Below are positions 42,066 to 53,956 of a stretch of 64,000 bases of DNA, in pieces. The position numbers and the translations under genes were made by a program. This DNA is from Favolaschia claudopus (Eukaryota; Basidiomycota; Agaricomycetes; Agaricales; Mycenaceae): positions 3,100,001 through 3,164,000 of the forward strand of contig JAWWNJ010000005.1 in the NCBI GenBank assembly GCA_037176885.1, given 5' to 3'. Position 1 is the first letter of the stretch. Each line of letters starts with the position of its first letter. The notes beneath the pieces are model-generated. The model was not told where the DNA came from. It saw only the letters and a list, made by a program, of their open reading frames with translations, and did not search any database.

Positions 42066-43036
42066 ATTGATCAAGGCTGTAAATGTGTTTATAAGCACCA
42101 GTTTTTAAGTGGTTCAAGCAAAATGCTCAATTTTTGATTGCTTACAGCTGTACCCCCAACCCCTCATTAAGCCCAACCATGATTTTAATGCAATTCGGGT
42201 TGCAAGGACAGCTGGGAAGAGTTCATTCCAAACCTGTTTGTATTTTGCTTGCCAAATCACAGCCACAGAGTATGCTGGCATATCTAATGGCTTGTAGTTC
42301 TAATGGCTTGGGGGTTCAACAATGCACACATTCAGACCCTATCTGATATTGATCCCTTTGATCATTTACAAGGACGAGCACAAATTTGTGTGTCATGCAG
42401 GCAATGACATTTTCAAATCTAATACTTCTTCGATCACTTTCAAGGCAACATGGTTATGAACATCTATATCCTATTAGCTTGAGCACTGATGGGCCTATAG
42501 TGAATCATGCTTGGTCTTGTCTGTAAAACGAATCACTATGACTTTTTGAAACATTATACTCCAAGTACGTACAATTGGCTGTTCCTCTTTGGCCGGGTTG
42601 ATCCTGTCTTCAAGGGCCAGAGGAGCGAAAAAAGCCAGAGGTAAAAAAGAAAACACCCGAGGCACCCGTCTACGAAGAAGGAGAACACTACCTTGCGGCA
42701 AAAATCGAAATTCTCGACTGGCATCATAAGCACCCCGTGTAAGGTGCTGTTTACCTATTTTAGTTACTCTTCAGCTACAAGTCACATGTACTCGTGTCAC
42801 ATGATCATTATCATCTTTACTTCTACCAAATCACCCATTTCACCTCCTCAGCTTTCGTTCAGTAACTCCGAAGCTCTGTGAGAGGCACGGGTGCTGGATA
42901 GTCGTATCTTTGCCTTGCCTAGGCTCTACTTGAGGCTCTAGGCGCGAGGCATTATTTCTCTGATTTATATGGTTGTTTCCACTGATCTTTACAGATCACC
43001 CTCTCAGTCGACTCCAGTCCTCTCATTTTCGAAGGA

Positions 43037-46000
43037 TTGAGGAGAACTACAACTAAGAGCTTGAGAATTCAACTCTCTGTAGTTTTCTGCAAGCTTGACC
43101 GTTCAAGAAAGGGTCTTTACCACAAAATAAGGCTTTTTTACTCCCGCCAGGGATACCGTTTGACAGTGACCCTCGTAAGCGCTCCTGGAGCCTTACACCC
43201 CAAAAAAAAGAGTCAGACTGTAATGGCGAAGCATTTCGATCCCCTCTACCCAAAACTCAAAATCAAACAGCTGCAGGTGTCAGGCTGGCTTGCAGAAGAA
43301 GCAGAACTGTGAGCACAATGGCAGGCTGTTCAGCAGCAGGGTGGTTCCGGTGACAACAAACGAATCAAGCAGGTCGAGCGTCCAGAAGTTAATGAGATGC
43401 TCGAATTATGGATTGCCCAGGCCATGTGCGATGGGGTGCATCTGAGCGGTGCGACCATTCGGGAGAAATGGAGACGCGTTGTTGATATGGTTGGCATTCC
43501 CACCTGTGGTGCCCCATATTATACTATAGTTATAGCTTCCATGTGGTCCCCATGGAAGCTATAGTTATAGGTCGAACTATCTTCCATGACATCCACAGAA
43601 TGTCATCTCCACGGCTTCCACAGAGGACTTGTCCAGGGCGAAAAATGAGATTTTTCCACCGTTTCCATGCCTTTTCCTGCTACAAAAACCCCCTTTAAAG
43701 GGTACTAATGAATTCCATGACTTCCATCAGATTTTGTATACACTTCCATGACTTCCATGAAGTAACAAAGTTGTAATAGAGTTAGTATACCCTTCCACTG
43801 CTTCCATGAGGGACTTGTACCATATATATCAGTGGTGATTTGATCTTCCACCACTTCCATGAAAATATACAAGTTTAATACACTCTTATTGACCTTCCAT
43901 GACTTCCATGAGACCAAGTAACTGTGATCAGTATCTGAATGTTCCACTACTGCCACAATTCTATTCCAGTCTACTGTGCCCCTTACCATCCCCTCCCCCC
44001 TCTGCCTTCTCTCACTCTCTCTAGTCAACAGATACCCTTCACCACTTCCCCTCCTCCACATCATCATATTTTTCCCACTCCCTAGTAAACTGACAACCGT
44101 TTCACATCAGTATCCTCCTCTCCACCATCCTGCTGTGTGAACTCTCTATATAATCTCAATGAAGTAGCTGTCACACTATCTCAAAAAGACTTTCAAACAC
44201 GAGTATATACGAGAACAGTGTTCCAAACACTCCATGTGATCACAAAATCCCTGTGCCATTGCATTCTTCTCCACAAAGGCATGCTACCTCACTGAGAGTG
44301 AAGTCCTGTTCATCCTTAATATATACCACTATCTCAACATTCAGCTCAATCTTGAAGTAAGGGTGGGCAGCAAGATTAGCCTGATACCAAATGAGTACTA
44401 AAGGTCACAGAGAAAGCTGACATAGGAGAGGAGTGTATAGACAATATCCCCTTCTTTTGTGTGAGGGGGACCCAGGCTTTAGTACATTTGATATAGCAAT
44501 ATAGAGCTTTGTGAATGGTCTTAAAATGGGATTTCCCAATTTGCAACCTGTAGCAATGTAGCTTTGTCCCATACACATTCATATTATCTGAGATATGCCT
44601 AGGCTGAATGTTGTTACTCGTTCACACAGTTCACTCTGGATTTCTATGCAAATTGGTGGGGCGTAGTTTCATATTTCTGCTTCCCAAAGTGCCCTCAGAG
44701 GGGTTAGAAGCAGGATGTGAAGACATTGGGCCTGGGAAGAGTCATGTTTATGGAATAGAGGAGGCTGCCTGTTGACAAAGCACAAAATGCTTTGATTTAT
44801 GGTAAAAAATTGTAATTCCAGCACTTTAATGTCCAACTCTAATGAGTTCCACCGCTTCCACGGCAAGTTGTATTCAAATTCCACGGCTTCCATGGTATAT
44901 TGTATTGAATTTCCACCACCTCCATGAGGATTTGTATTGAATTTTCCACTGCTTCCATGAATTGTGGTCACCTAACTCGTCGTTGTGTGGTCGCCAACTC
45001 GTAGCACTGAAATCAATTTTGTTTTCACCATTGCATGAGAACAAGGAGCAATATTGAAAATCTGAGGAGGCAGATATCATTAGTTACCTTGAGAGCATGT
45101 CTTGCAATATTTTCAGGTTTATTGTTAAATTCTGTCTGTCTCAATACGTCTGAACACTGTATGAGCTGAAACTTGCTTGAATCCATATATTCACCTCACA
45201 ACTTCTTCAGCTTTTAAACACAACTTTTCATATTTGAACTCAATATGAAAGAATACTTCAAGTAGGGTCTGAAACAAGATTTTCCAGCCCCTTTAGACAC
45301 TTCTAGCATCCAATTCAAGGGGGGAACCATCAAAAAGGCCTAAAACTCCGAAATTGAAAATTTTAATCTGGATGTCCCCTGCCTTGCTACAAACTCCTGG
45401 AAACAAAGCAGGAGTGTTCTAGTGATTACTGAAAGGCATTCTGAGCATATCACTCTCATGAATCACTTCACAATATACAGTTTTGGCACTCACCCATGAT
45501 GTTGTGTCCTACCACTAATCTGACTCTCAAAAAGGTCTCAAACCATTCTCTTCTGCCCCAGAACCCTGAATATTGATTTATACATGCCTGATACCACACT
45601 TTCACCATGTCAGAAGCATGTCAGGGACAGGTTCACAACATTTTTGTATTGTGAATCCAATCTATTACTACACTAGTACAAGACATCTACTCAAGCTGAA
45701 TGTTGGGTCCCATGTTCTAAGAGGTGTCCTGGTTCAGATAAGGTGACTTTGGTAGCCAGCAAAAATCCTCAGAGAGGTCAAACAGCAATTGATATCAAAA
45801 TCAAACAATTTTGTTTCGTCTTTCAATTGTTATTTTTGCTGTGCATTCTCTGTGGCAGAAGTAGCAATCTGGATTCTAGAAATGAGTAGTGTGCAGTCAA
45901 CTCAAGAAACTGTGCATGGTAAGAAAAAAAAGATTCACACAAATCTCTGAATCTCATTCCACTCAATCTTCGGCTATCTGATCTTCAATATCAGACATTT

Positions 46001-48126
46001 ACATCTACCTATTGTAGATACAACAACCCCCCCATTATTGGTCCTTGATAGTGAGTTATCTCCCTCTATCATCCTTCAATTAGCATGTAGCATATGTCCT
46101 CACACTATATTGTGTAATCTCGATTTCCTAACATTGGAGATGGTCAGCATAGGATGTTTGGGGTGATTGAGGTGATTATGGGTCTCTTTATCAAGTCAAC
46201 TGTTGAATAGTCCATTGCCTCAAACCTAGCATTAGTTACCATTCGACATGGTTTTCCCATGGTTTAGAGCTATATCACAGTAACAGTGAGCACATTGGCC
46301 TCAGAGTCAAGGTAGAAGTGCCTCCTCTCATGGAGCATTGCTCTCACCCTTCCAAAATCCATAATTAAGTGAGGGGATGAAGAAATGATGTAAGGATGGA
46401 CCCCGATCAACACATCAAACATAGACAAATATGTTATGTGGAAGTAGTGGAAGATTCAAATACAGATTGATCACAGTTACTTGGTCTCATGGAAGTCATG
46501 GAAGGTCAATAAGAGTGTATTAAACTTGTATATTTTCATGGAAGTGGTGGAAGATCAAATCACCACTGATATATATGGTACAAGTCCCTCATGGAAGCAG
46601 TGGAAGGGTATACTAACTCTATTACAACTTTGTTACTTCATGGAAGTCATGGAAGTGTATACAAAATCTGATGGAAGTCATGGAATTCATTAGTACCCTT
46701 TAAAGGGGGTTTTTGTAGCAGGAAAAGGCATGGAAACGGTGGAAAAATCTCATTTTTCGCCCTGGACAAGTCCTCTGTGGAAGCCGTGGAGATGACATTC
46801 TGTGGATGTCATGGAAGATAGTTCGACCTATAACTATAGCTTCCATGGGGACCACATGGAAGCTATAACTATAGTATAATATTGGGCACCACAGGTGGGC
46901 ATTCCAGAAGATGAGTGTCTCTCACTAAGCGAGGGATGGTTGGCGGCCTTAAAGACTCGGTGTGGGTTTGAAGCAGCATGGAGAAGCGGCCTCTGTGGAT
47001 CCTGTCGCGATTGAGGAAGACCGTCAACGTATCCATGACAGCATCTTTTACGAAGATTATGAATTGGAGAACATCTTCAATATGGACGAGACCAGTCTTT
47101 TCTGCGTGTGTGTTGATAAGGTTGCGCTTTCACTCTTGAGCTGATTTCTTCACAGAATGCCCGGATCGTGGTCTTATAAATCACCAGATGTCGGGTGTAA
47201 AGGAAAAGAAGAATCGGATGTCATTTGCTCTTACGACCAATGCAGATGGTACACACAGGTGGCATGCACCATGGTTTATTTCAAAATAATCCGCAGTGGT
47301 TTATTGAACGTTGATTGGCCGAAGGTAGGCAATTAGGCGCCCGGATGTATGACATCATTGATTGATCTTGGGCTGATTTTAGTTTGCTATTGGTTTTGCC
47401 AGTTACACCCAAGTGCTGTGTGTTTTCGCACTTGCGAGCATGTACTATTCAAATTCTACATACACCACTTATTAAGTAGCCCCAAAATTTTGAACTACAG
47501 CAAGAGCCCCATTAAAAACGCACGGGACTGGCCAATCCAGCTTTGCTTGTGTGTTCTGCCTGAAGATTTGACGATGTCAGTGCGTTTCCCAGAATTCTGG
47601 AGGAGGTTCTACCTGAAAACCTGCCACATTTCAGCGAGGGTGTAGTATACAAATTTGCCCTGCCATAGGTTTTGACTGATAAATTGGGCACTTCTGAATA
47701 CTCACATATGCTGCTGAACCTCCTACCTGGCTTCACCATGCCTTTCATTCATGATCAGTTAAAGAATTGCAAAGGACGAATCACAACGAACGTGAAATAC
47801 AACTTGAAAACACCTGTCTCATCAATGATGTCATAGATTCAGCGCCTAACTGTGACAAAGGCGACGCAAAGGGAAATGTAAACTCGCTGTAAACGCCCAG
47901 TAAACCACCGGGGATTATTTCAAGATAAACCATAGGGTGTGCCGCCTGTGTCAGAACAGCTTTTGAGCTTCAAGGGAAGGTAGTTCTTCAAAAAGGTAAC
48001 CAGCTTGACATTGAGTCACTCATTGATGTTCTGGAGGAGCAGTTGGTGGAAGACGTGCTGGACGAAGAGTTGTTTGAGGAGCTAATGAAGGCACACATAG
48101 TAGAGCAGGACAGAAGGCACACATAG
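43037..48126 (+). pseudogene. Tigger/pogo-type (DDE_1) transposase relic, split by a nested element
   Basis: Two parts flank the insertion 43501-46897. The left part carries an HTH/CENPB-like region: an ERPEVNEMLELWIAQAM segment, then a DGVHLSGATIREKW segment ending VDMVGIP. The right part continues directly with EDECLSLSEGWLAALKTR, then, after a one-base frameshift, KQHGEAASVDPVAIE and NIFNMDETSLF, and, after an intron-like gap, PDRGLINHQMSGVK and FALTTNADGTHRW. This is the order of pogo/Tigger transposases, where NMDET supplies the first catalytic Asp. Lesions include TGA at about 43309 (in AEL-stop-AQW), the frameshift near 46967 and further stops; the rest of the catalytic core is unrecognisable, with an acidic C-terminal tail near 48000-48117. 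Confidence 0.7.
43493..46905. mobile_element. 3.4 kb hAT-like non-autonomous element with about 456-bp inverted repeats
   Basis: The element spans 43501-46897 and is flanked by exact 8-bp GGCATTCC duplications (43493-43500, 46898-46905). Removing it and one duplicate rejoins the Tigger frame exactly. Its terminal inverted repeats, 43501-43956 and 46438-46897, begin CACCTGTGGTGCCC and contain many dispersed CTTCCATGACTTCCATGA-like units. No frame inside is longer than about 120 codons or resembles a transposase. Confidence 0.85.
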
Positions 48127-48769
48127 TAGAGCAGGACATGGAGATCAATAGTGGTGATGATGATCCCCCCGCCTCGACTGTTGTGGCCAAGCCGACTCAT
48201 ACGGAGGCCCTCAAAGCTGTGGTTTTGCTGCTGAAATATCTGGAGGAGACCGAAGGGTCTTTTGCACGACACCTTGAGGAGGAATTAGCTACATTTGGGC
48301 GAGAAACACAGCTGGAGTGCAAAAAAAAACATGGTTTCGTCTTCAATTGCCGACTATTTTACACGATTGTACCGTAGAATTTATTTGCGTATTATCCCAA
48401 TGGGTATGGGTTACGACAGTGACGACTGTATAGAAGGGCGTAAAGCTGGGGAGCTGTGTCTAGATTTTGTTTTTGCTAGTTGCATCATAACTTCTATCTT
48501 TGTGACAGCTGTGAGACCTCGGTTCAGTGTAGACAAATGACGAGGTGTTGGTTCCAGGAAGTGGAAGAATAGCCTTGTATAATAACACTGATGTTGGATT
48601 GTGTTTGTAATATAACAATGTAAATGGAACAAAATCTTTCCTTTTGAAGTATATGATGAATTACTGCCATGTTAGGGGTGAATCCTAGGATTCCAGGATT
48701 CGTTGGAGCTGAGAAGGTCATGGGGCCATTTTTATTGCCTTATAAGGAATGTTTGGTTCATTATTTTCC
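48127..48769. other. right interior of the hAT element
   Basis: Follows the Tigger relic's acidic tail; frames such as that starting near 48138 are Glu-rich and may be remnants of the same C terminus after a short duplication of GAAGGCACACATAGTAGAGCAGGACA-like sequence (48087-48138). No independent gene is supported. Confidence 0.4.
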
Positions 48770-49015
48770 TATTATTTCCGGACCCCGGAAATAGTAATTT
48801 TCCGGACCCCGGAAATAATAGGAATATTCTACGGAAATGATAGAAATATATACTATTTCCGGACCCCGGACATGATGTGAAAATGATGGGAACATTTTAT
48901 ATTTCCGGACTATTTCCGGGCCCCGGAAATAATAGGATTATTTCAGGATTATTTTATATTTCCGGCCCATTTCCGGGACATTTCCGGACCCCGGAAATAG
49001 TGGCTTGCCCCAGTG
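48770..49015 (-). repeat. right terminal inverted repeat of the 13.3 kb hAT element
   Basis: Inverted partner of 35758-36003, with a handful of substitutions. Confidence 0.8.
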
Positions 49016-49921
49016 TCCTGTGCATACCACTCCCCTCGTCTCCTCCGAGCCGAAGACAACCTTGACCTTGAATTGGAGGCTAGACGATGCAGAGGGGAGA
49101 GATGCCATCTTATGGAGAGGGCATGGCGGTAGCGGACAAGAAGGGATGGATGACTAAGCTAATACATCAGATCTAGCTAGCCGGCCTGATCACCCTACTA
49201 CAACGACACCCGCCGAGGCCACCCGTTATCGACAAGACAAAAATGCAAAGGGAAGAGGACAGGTGTGGATGTGAGGGGAAGCAGGTGGACGACGGGGGGG
49301 TTGGGGGGAGGAGCAAGGGATGGAGGGAGGAGGGAGGGAGGCATGGGAAAGATCGGGATAGAAGAGGAGGACGAGAAAGGATGCAGTTGGAGGGAAGAGG
49401 TTGGGGCGGGATGGGGACGGCGCAAGCTGTACTTACACGTCACGCGCACTCGACGAAGGCGGGGGGCAGGGGCGAGGGTGGACTTCCGTCCTTCGCTCGT
49501 TTCTCGTTCTTCGGTATCCGTTTCCCCGAGGGGGTGTGGCGAAGGGAGCGAGCTCACGAGCTTCAAGGAGGGAGGAAGGAGTCGACACGGCGCACGTCAC
49601 ACGTCACCCGCACTTGACGCTTGGGAGTCAAGAGTCGGAGGGCGGGGTGGAGATGCGACCTGCCCTCTTCACTCCCCGTCCCCTCGTTCCTCGGGCTTCT
49701 GGTCGCTCGCCCTCCCCGCACCGCACATGCGGTCGACACTCCCCTTCCTGAGCACGATTCAATGACAACGGCATCACTCGCCTTCGGTCTTCGTCGTGAT
49801 CATCCAGTGCGTCGTCGGGCGCTTACCCGCGGCTGTCTGTGGTATAGTACCCCTTCAAAGTAATGGCGGGACGCCTATAGGGGACGCGGGAGGTGAGGAA
49901 GTATGAGGCAAGGAGAAAGTT
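49016..49921. other. GC-rich intergenic DNA
   Basis: No gene supported. Overlapping long frames on both strands reflect purine/pyrimidine-skewed GC-rich sequence rather than coding. Confidence 0.45.
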
Positions 49922-52900
49922 AGTACTGTACCGATCTGTAGGGAGGCGACGGTCACGGTCACGGTGGACCTCGTCGCGTCATCGCCGTCTGCGCCTGTCA
50001 CGGTCACGATAGCCGCCGTCGCCAGCGGGGGACCGTGACAATGAAAAAAATCGGAAAAAATCGAGAAAAATCGGAAAAAAAATTCTAAATTTCCTCCTCG
50101 GTCAATCTACGTTATGAACAAGTATATTTATGTCTCAGCATCCTCGTCCGCACTTCCTGCCGTGTTTTCATCACTTTTTGGTAATCCTACATCCGTCCAT
50201 TTGCGACCGTGGTCATTATAAGCCCAAATGTCATCTTCATCCGTTGCTGCAGACAATCCATCACGGTCCTCTTGTCGGGCGGCACGTCGAACCTCAAGGT
50301 TTGAGGGAGGTGGAGCTGCAAGGCCGTCTCCGAGGGAAGCACGGATAACATCTGCCAAGGCGACATCAGTATCATCTCCTTCTTCCTCCTGGTCATCGGC
50401 AGCCTCAGCAAGAACACCGCCTGAAGGGATATCTGACGGAAGCTCGTCCAATGCATCAGCGCCGATGCGTGCTTTGATTTCTTCTGCTAACGTTGAATCT
50501 TCTTTGAGGTATGTGTCCAGTGCCTTGCGGGTGGCTTTGCTTGTCAAAGTCTCGTATGAAAGATCGTACTGCGGTTTTCCGGGCACAACGCAAAGCTTCC
50601 AAGACTGAAAAAACGTTAGATTCATGCACCCCAGAGATCATAAGATACGCACTCGTTTGATTAAATCTTGCCCATCCGGAGTTGTGAGCCAGTTGTGCAG
50701 ATCAACAATCGGCTGGACAGTGCCATCACGTAGAACAGGGTAGGAAGTTGTGAAGGTTACATTCTCGGGAGATATCCCAGCCGCAACTTGAGCTTGATAA
50801 GTGTTAACCTGAGACTGCAGCATGCTCTGCTTCAGTTTGTGCTTCGCCACGCGCTGGATACCAACGTCTTGAGGCTGTAAGATCCCGGTACAGTTAGCCG
50901 GCACAAAGATAATGATGATGTTGGGATAGCTCTCGCGAACATGATCGCGCAAAGCCTGGGACGCGTGGAGAGGATAGAGGTCATAATATAGGATCGACTT
51001 CTGATCTGCATCTAGGTCGGGGTCGGATTCGATAACACTGTCGATGTACGGCTTGATCACTGTGGCAAATAACTCCTTCATTGTTTTGAGCGTACTGAAG
51101 TGACTTGTCCTCTTCTCGCTGGCGGCATGTGTGAAATGGAATCCGAGCTCAGTAGCTTCTTGATACCCGGGAGCTTTCGCCGTCGGTTCTGAAAGTTTTG
51201 ATTTGCCTGACCAAATGGACTCGAAGGGGAGTGCAGTGCCATTGGATGTCGAGAGAACTCCAAGCGTAAAAGCTCGTTTCTCATCCTTGCCGTTGGTATC
51301 AACCTGTTTCGAGCCTCGAGGGGCAAATGTCGAGGACTGAGATGGACGAATGTAGACCCCGGTTTGGTCGTAATTCATGATCAACTGTTGGCGCTTCATG
51401 AGTAAACGGCAGAATTATTTTAGTTGTACGACACGAACCTTAGCTGGAATATTCTCGTGTTTGATGGCGTAGGCAAGGCGCATGAATGTGCGCTCGCAAA
51501 GCTCGTCAGCATTGGCTGGGATGTGCTTGGTTGCGCGGGTGGCTTTGCGCATTGTCCAATCCAGTTTGCTCGCAACAAATTGCCGCACAAATTTCTCAGA
51601 GCATCTGAATTTGTCGAGCAATTGCGGGTGAGCATCATTGATGATGGCAAGCATCAATGCTCGCACGATCGGAACATTCAGAGCACAGCCTGATTTCCGG
51701 ACTCCTTCCAGCGTTTCCACAATCTTCTCCACGACCTCGGGATAAGGCGTCAAGACCCCAACACGCCCAGTGCCCACCAAGGAACGACGAGCAGTGATAT
51801 TCAGTAGAACTCGGTCCGTAAATCGTCGCTCTCCCGGTACAATCCACTTCCCAATGGTCCCTCGGTGGATGCGACTATTCTCGCTATCGAAGAGCTGGGG
51901 ATGAGCTCTCTGAAGAATCTTCGCTGCCTGTGCTGGCGACCAGCCGCCTTTATGGATTGCTGGCTCGATCAATGCCCAGGTAAACGGATGGAACCAGTTG
52001 ACACGCTTTGAGGCGACATTCTGCACGACCCCCTTCCTTGTGCCCGTTCGGGCCTTCTTCCAACCCTGTGTATCTGGCCGAGACACATCGGCAACGTCTC
52101 CAATCGCAGTGGTAGAAGCTGTGGCTCGTGCCCCATCCATCAAGACTTTATTCGCTGAATTGGAAGGCTCGCTGTCCTCTGCCTTTCTAGCCGCCTTCTC
52201 GCGTGCCCGCTGGCGCTGCTTTTGAAGAGCAGCTAGCTCGCGCTCACGCTCCTTCCTCCTCTCCCCGGCTGCCTTGTCTGCAATGGCCTTGTTGTGTCGC
52301 ATCTCGGTTTTCTCCTCCACCACTTGGCGCCGCTGTTCTTGTATTGCCTCGCGAGTGGTTGGTTTCCAGCCCAGTGCGTCAAATGTTGTCTGCTTTGCTT
52401 TGAAGACAGGCGCTGTTGTACGAGAAAGAGGAGGGGGAGAGGTTGATGGGGTAGCAGAATGTGATTCGGAATCCGACTCGTCGATGACAACAACAACAGG
52501 CTAGGATTTCGATTTCTTCGCGGGAGGTGGGGTGGCATCAGAGTCTGCATCTGGTTCCGCGGTGACTGCCGGTGCTTTGCGCTTTTTGGTGGGGATCTTC
52601 GCTCCGGACGCTTCGGCAGCAGTGATGAGACGCTCGATCCAAGCGGTACGGAAATTTTCTCGCTCGCCGTCTGTCATGCGCTTGACCGCCAATTTAAGCA
52701 TCTTCGGAAGTCCGTCAAGGTTGGTCCCTCTCTCCAAGAACATGATAGGATTGTTTCCCAGTGCAAATGTCTGAAATGCAATCTCAAGCCGATGCCCTGC
52801 AGCCCCGAAATATCCGCGAAGTTTGACTGAATCATCGTCAAGATAGAATTGGTATTTAGAATCCGCGGGGTCGACAGGTAGGTGAGTTGGGAGGTGTTTA

Positions 52901-53250
52901 GTGAGCACACTCAGGTGCTCAATTCGAGCTATCAGCTCGCGAGGAGGGCCTGTAACTGGTTTCTGAGCCTGTTCTTTCGGTGGCATAGTATCGTAGGAGT
53001 TGTGGTAGAGAGTAAACAAATAAAATTCGATTTTTTTTTTGCCATACAGTCCATTATTCTGTCAAACACCGAGAAAGGAATAAGTAGTACAGTACTGAGA
53101 GGCTTTGGAGGCCATTGTCCGGCGTCCCAGCAGTTGGTCGCCTAATTTAGCGTCCGTCACGGTCATGGTGGGTCCCGTCGCGTCGCCCCCGTCTGCGACG
53201 GGATGTCACGGTCGATCCGCCGTCGCCTCCCTACAGATCGGTACAGTACT
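49922..53250 (-). mobile_element. 3.3 kb pogo-superfamily DDE transposon
   Basis: Ends are inverted: AGTACTGTACCGATCTGTAG at 49922 and its reverse complement ending at 53250. Similarity continues through GGAGGCGACGG and weaker GC-rich blocks, then poly-A/T-rich tracts on both sides. Between them lies a nearly intact transposase on the minus strand. The target duplication could not be fixed: TA next to the ends is seen on the left only. Confidence 0.75.
50128..52986 (-). pseudogene. pogo-superfamily (DDE_1-like) transposase, intact except one in-frame TAG
   Basis: Exons 52986-51439, 51393-50653 and 50604-50128 join in phase for 922 codons. The only break is TAG at 52503-52501 (codon 162), between AKKSKS and PVVVVIDES, with the same frame open on both sides. 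N-terminal part: a MPPKEQ start, a charged region, then a coiled coil rich in Arg, Lys, Glu and Ala, and an HTH-like region (GWSPAQAAKILQRAHP). The catalytic core begins with exon 2: MNYDQTGVY (Asp 525), ILYYDLYPLH (Asp 654) and NCTGILQPQDVG (Asp 692), the D-D-D pattern of pogo-type DDE_1 enzymes. The C terminus is acidic. This family is common in agaricomycetes. The stop falls in a low-complexity linker, so both halves remain readable; readthrough or a simple nonsense mutation are both possible. Confidence 0.8.
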
Positions 53251-53956
53251 TGTCGCGCGCAGGGGATGCGAGCTGCCACCGCAGTGGGTCACGTCACCCT
53301 CATCCACTTGCACTACAGCTACGCCACACCGACGCCCTCGACTCCTTCCCCGCTAGCGCAATCTTCACAGCTCCCTCCACCTTCCCTTCCCGGAGCCGTA
53401 TCACCAACTGCGCTACCCGCGACGTTCGTCGCCCGCGCTACTCGGTCTCTTCACTCCCCATCCACCCAGCAGCGTGTCGCTATCGACTCTATTGACGTTG
53501 TCAGCCACCGAAGTGCGTCACGTCGCCGCTGTCTCCTGGTGTCTCCGCCCTGACAGCTTCTTTATTTGGCTCGACTCCTCGTTGCCTTCTCACCACGCTC
53601 TCCTATGTGCTTCTCTCCTACACCACGTTGCCGACTCGCATGTATCTCTGTGTTTCAGTTCGCACTTCAATGAATGAATGCTCACAGTTGCGCTGGGAAG
53701 GCTTGTAAGATAGTATTCATGACCCGCCTAATTCATTGTACCCAATCGATATACAATTCGCGACTAGACATTTCCTTGCTGGGTGAGCGGTGCGATTGTG
53801 GCTCTAACTGTTACTCGATTAATTAATATCGCAACTGAATTTACCTAAGGCGCTATTTGGAAGACACCTCTTGACAGCCTAGATAAGCCCGCCACGTTTT
53901 TACAAAGATTCGCTCTTGTCGACAACGCTCGAGCCCCGTCTGTTCACGAGAGGTGT
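53251..53956 (+). other. intergenic DNA and duplicated promoter flank of copy 2
   Basis: No gene. The final 110 bp (from GGCGCTATTTGGAAG near 53850) resemble 19470-19636 upstream of copy 1, so the promoter flank was duplicated with the gene. Confidence 0.5.

Larger units (their letters stand above)
39925..43036. other. non-coding interior of the hAT element with repeats
   Basis: About 3.1 kb with no supported gene. It contains a 21-bp-arm hairpin at 41842-41889 and a pair of about 120-bp direct repeats (41151-41270 and 41945-42065). Frames near 40050-40490 on the minus strand look superficially open but match nothing I know. Confidence 0.45.
35758..49015. mobile_element. 13.3 kb hAT-superfamily element with long terminal inverted repeats
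   Basis: The ends at about 35758-36003 and 48770-49015 are inverted copies of roughly 250 bp with only scattered differences, each starting CACTGGGG and built from repeated ATTTCCGGGGTCCGGAAAT palindromes. The flanks are TCCTATCC (35750-35757) and TCCTGTGC (49016-49023), which agree at 6 of 8 bases and fit a decayed 8-bp target duplication. A hAT transposase relic lies just inside the left end. A Tigger-like relic, split by another element, occupies the right part. The large size is explained at least partly by nested insertions. Confidence 0.7.

Noticed and set aside
49198..49863. Gly/Arg-rich plus-strand frames and their minus-strand counterparts
   Set aside because: Purine-skewed GC-rich DNA leaves all frames open; no conserved domain or splice signal supports a gene.
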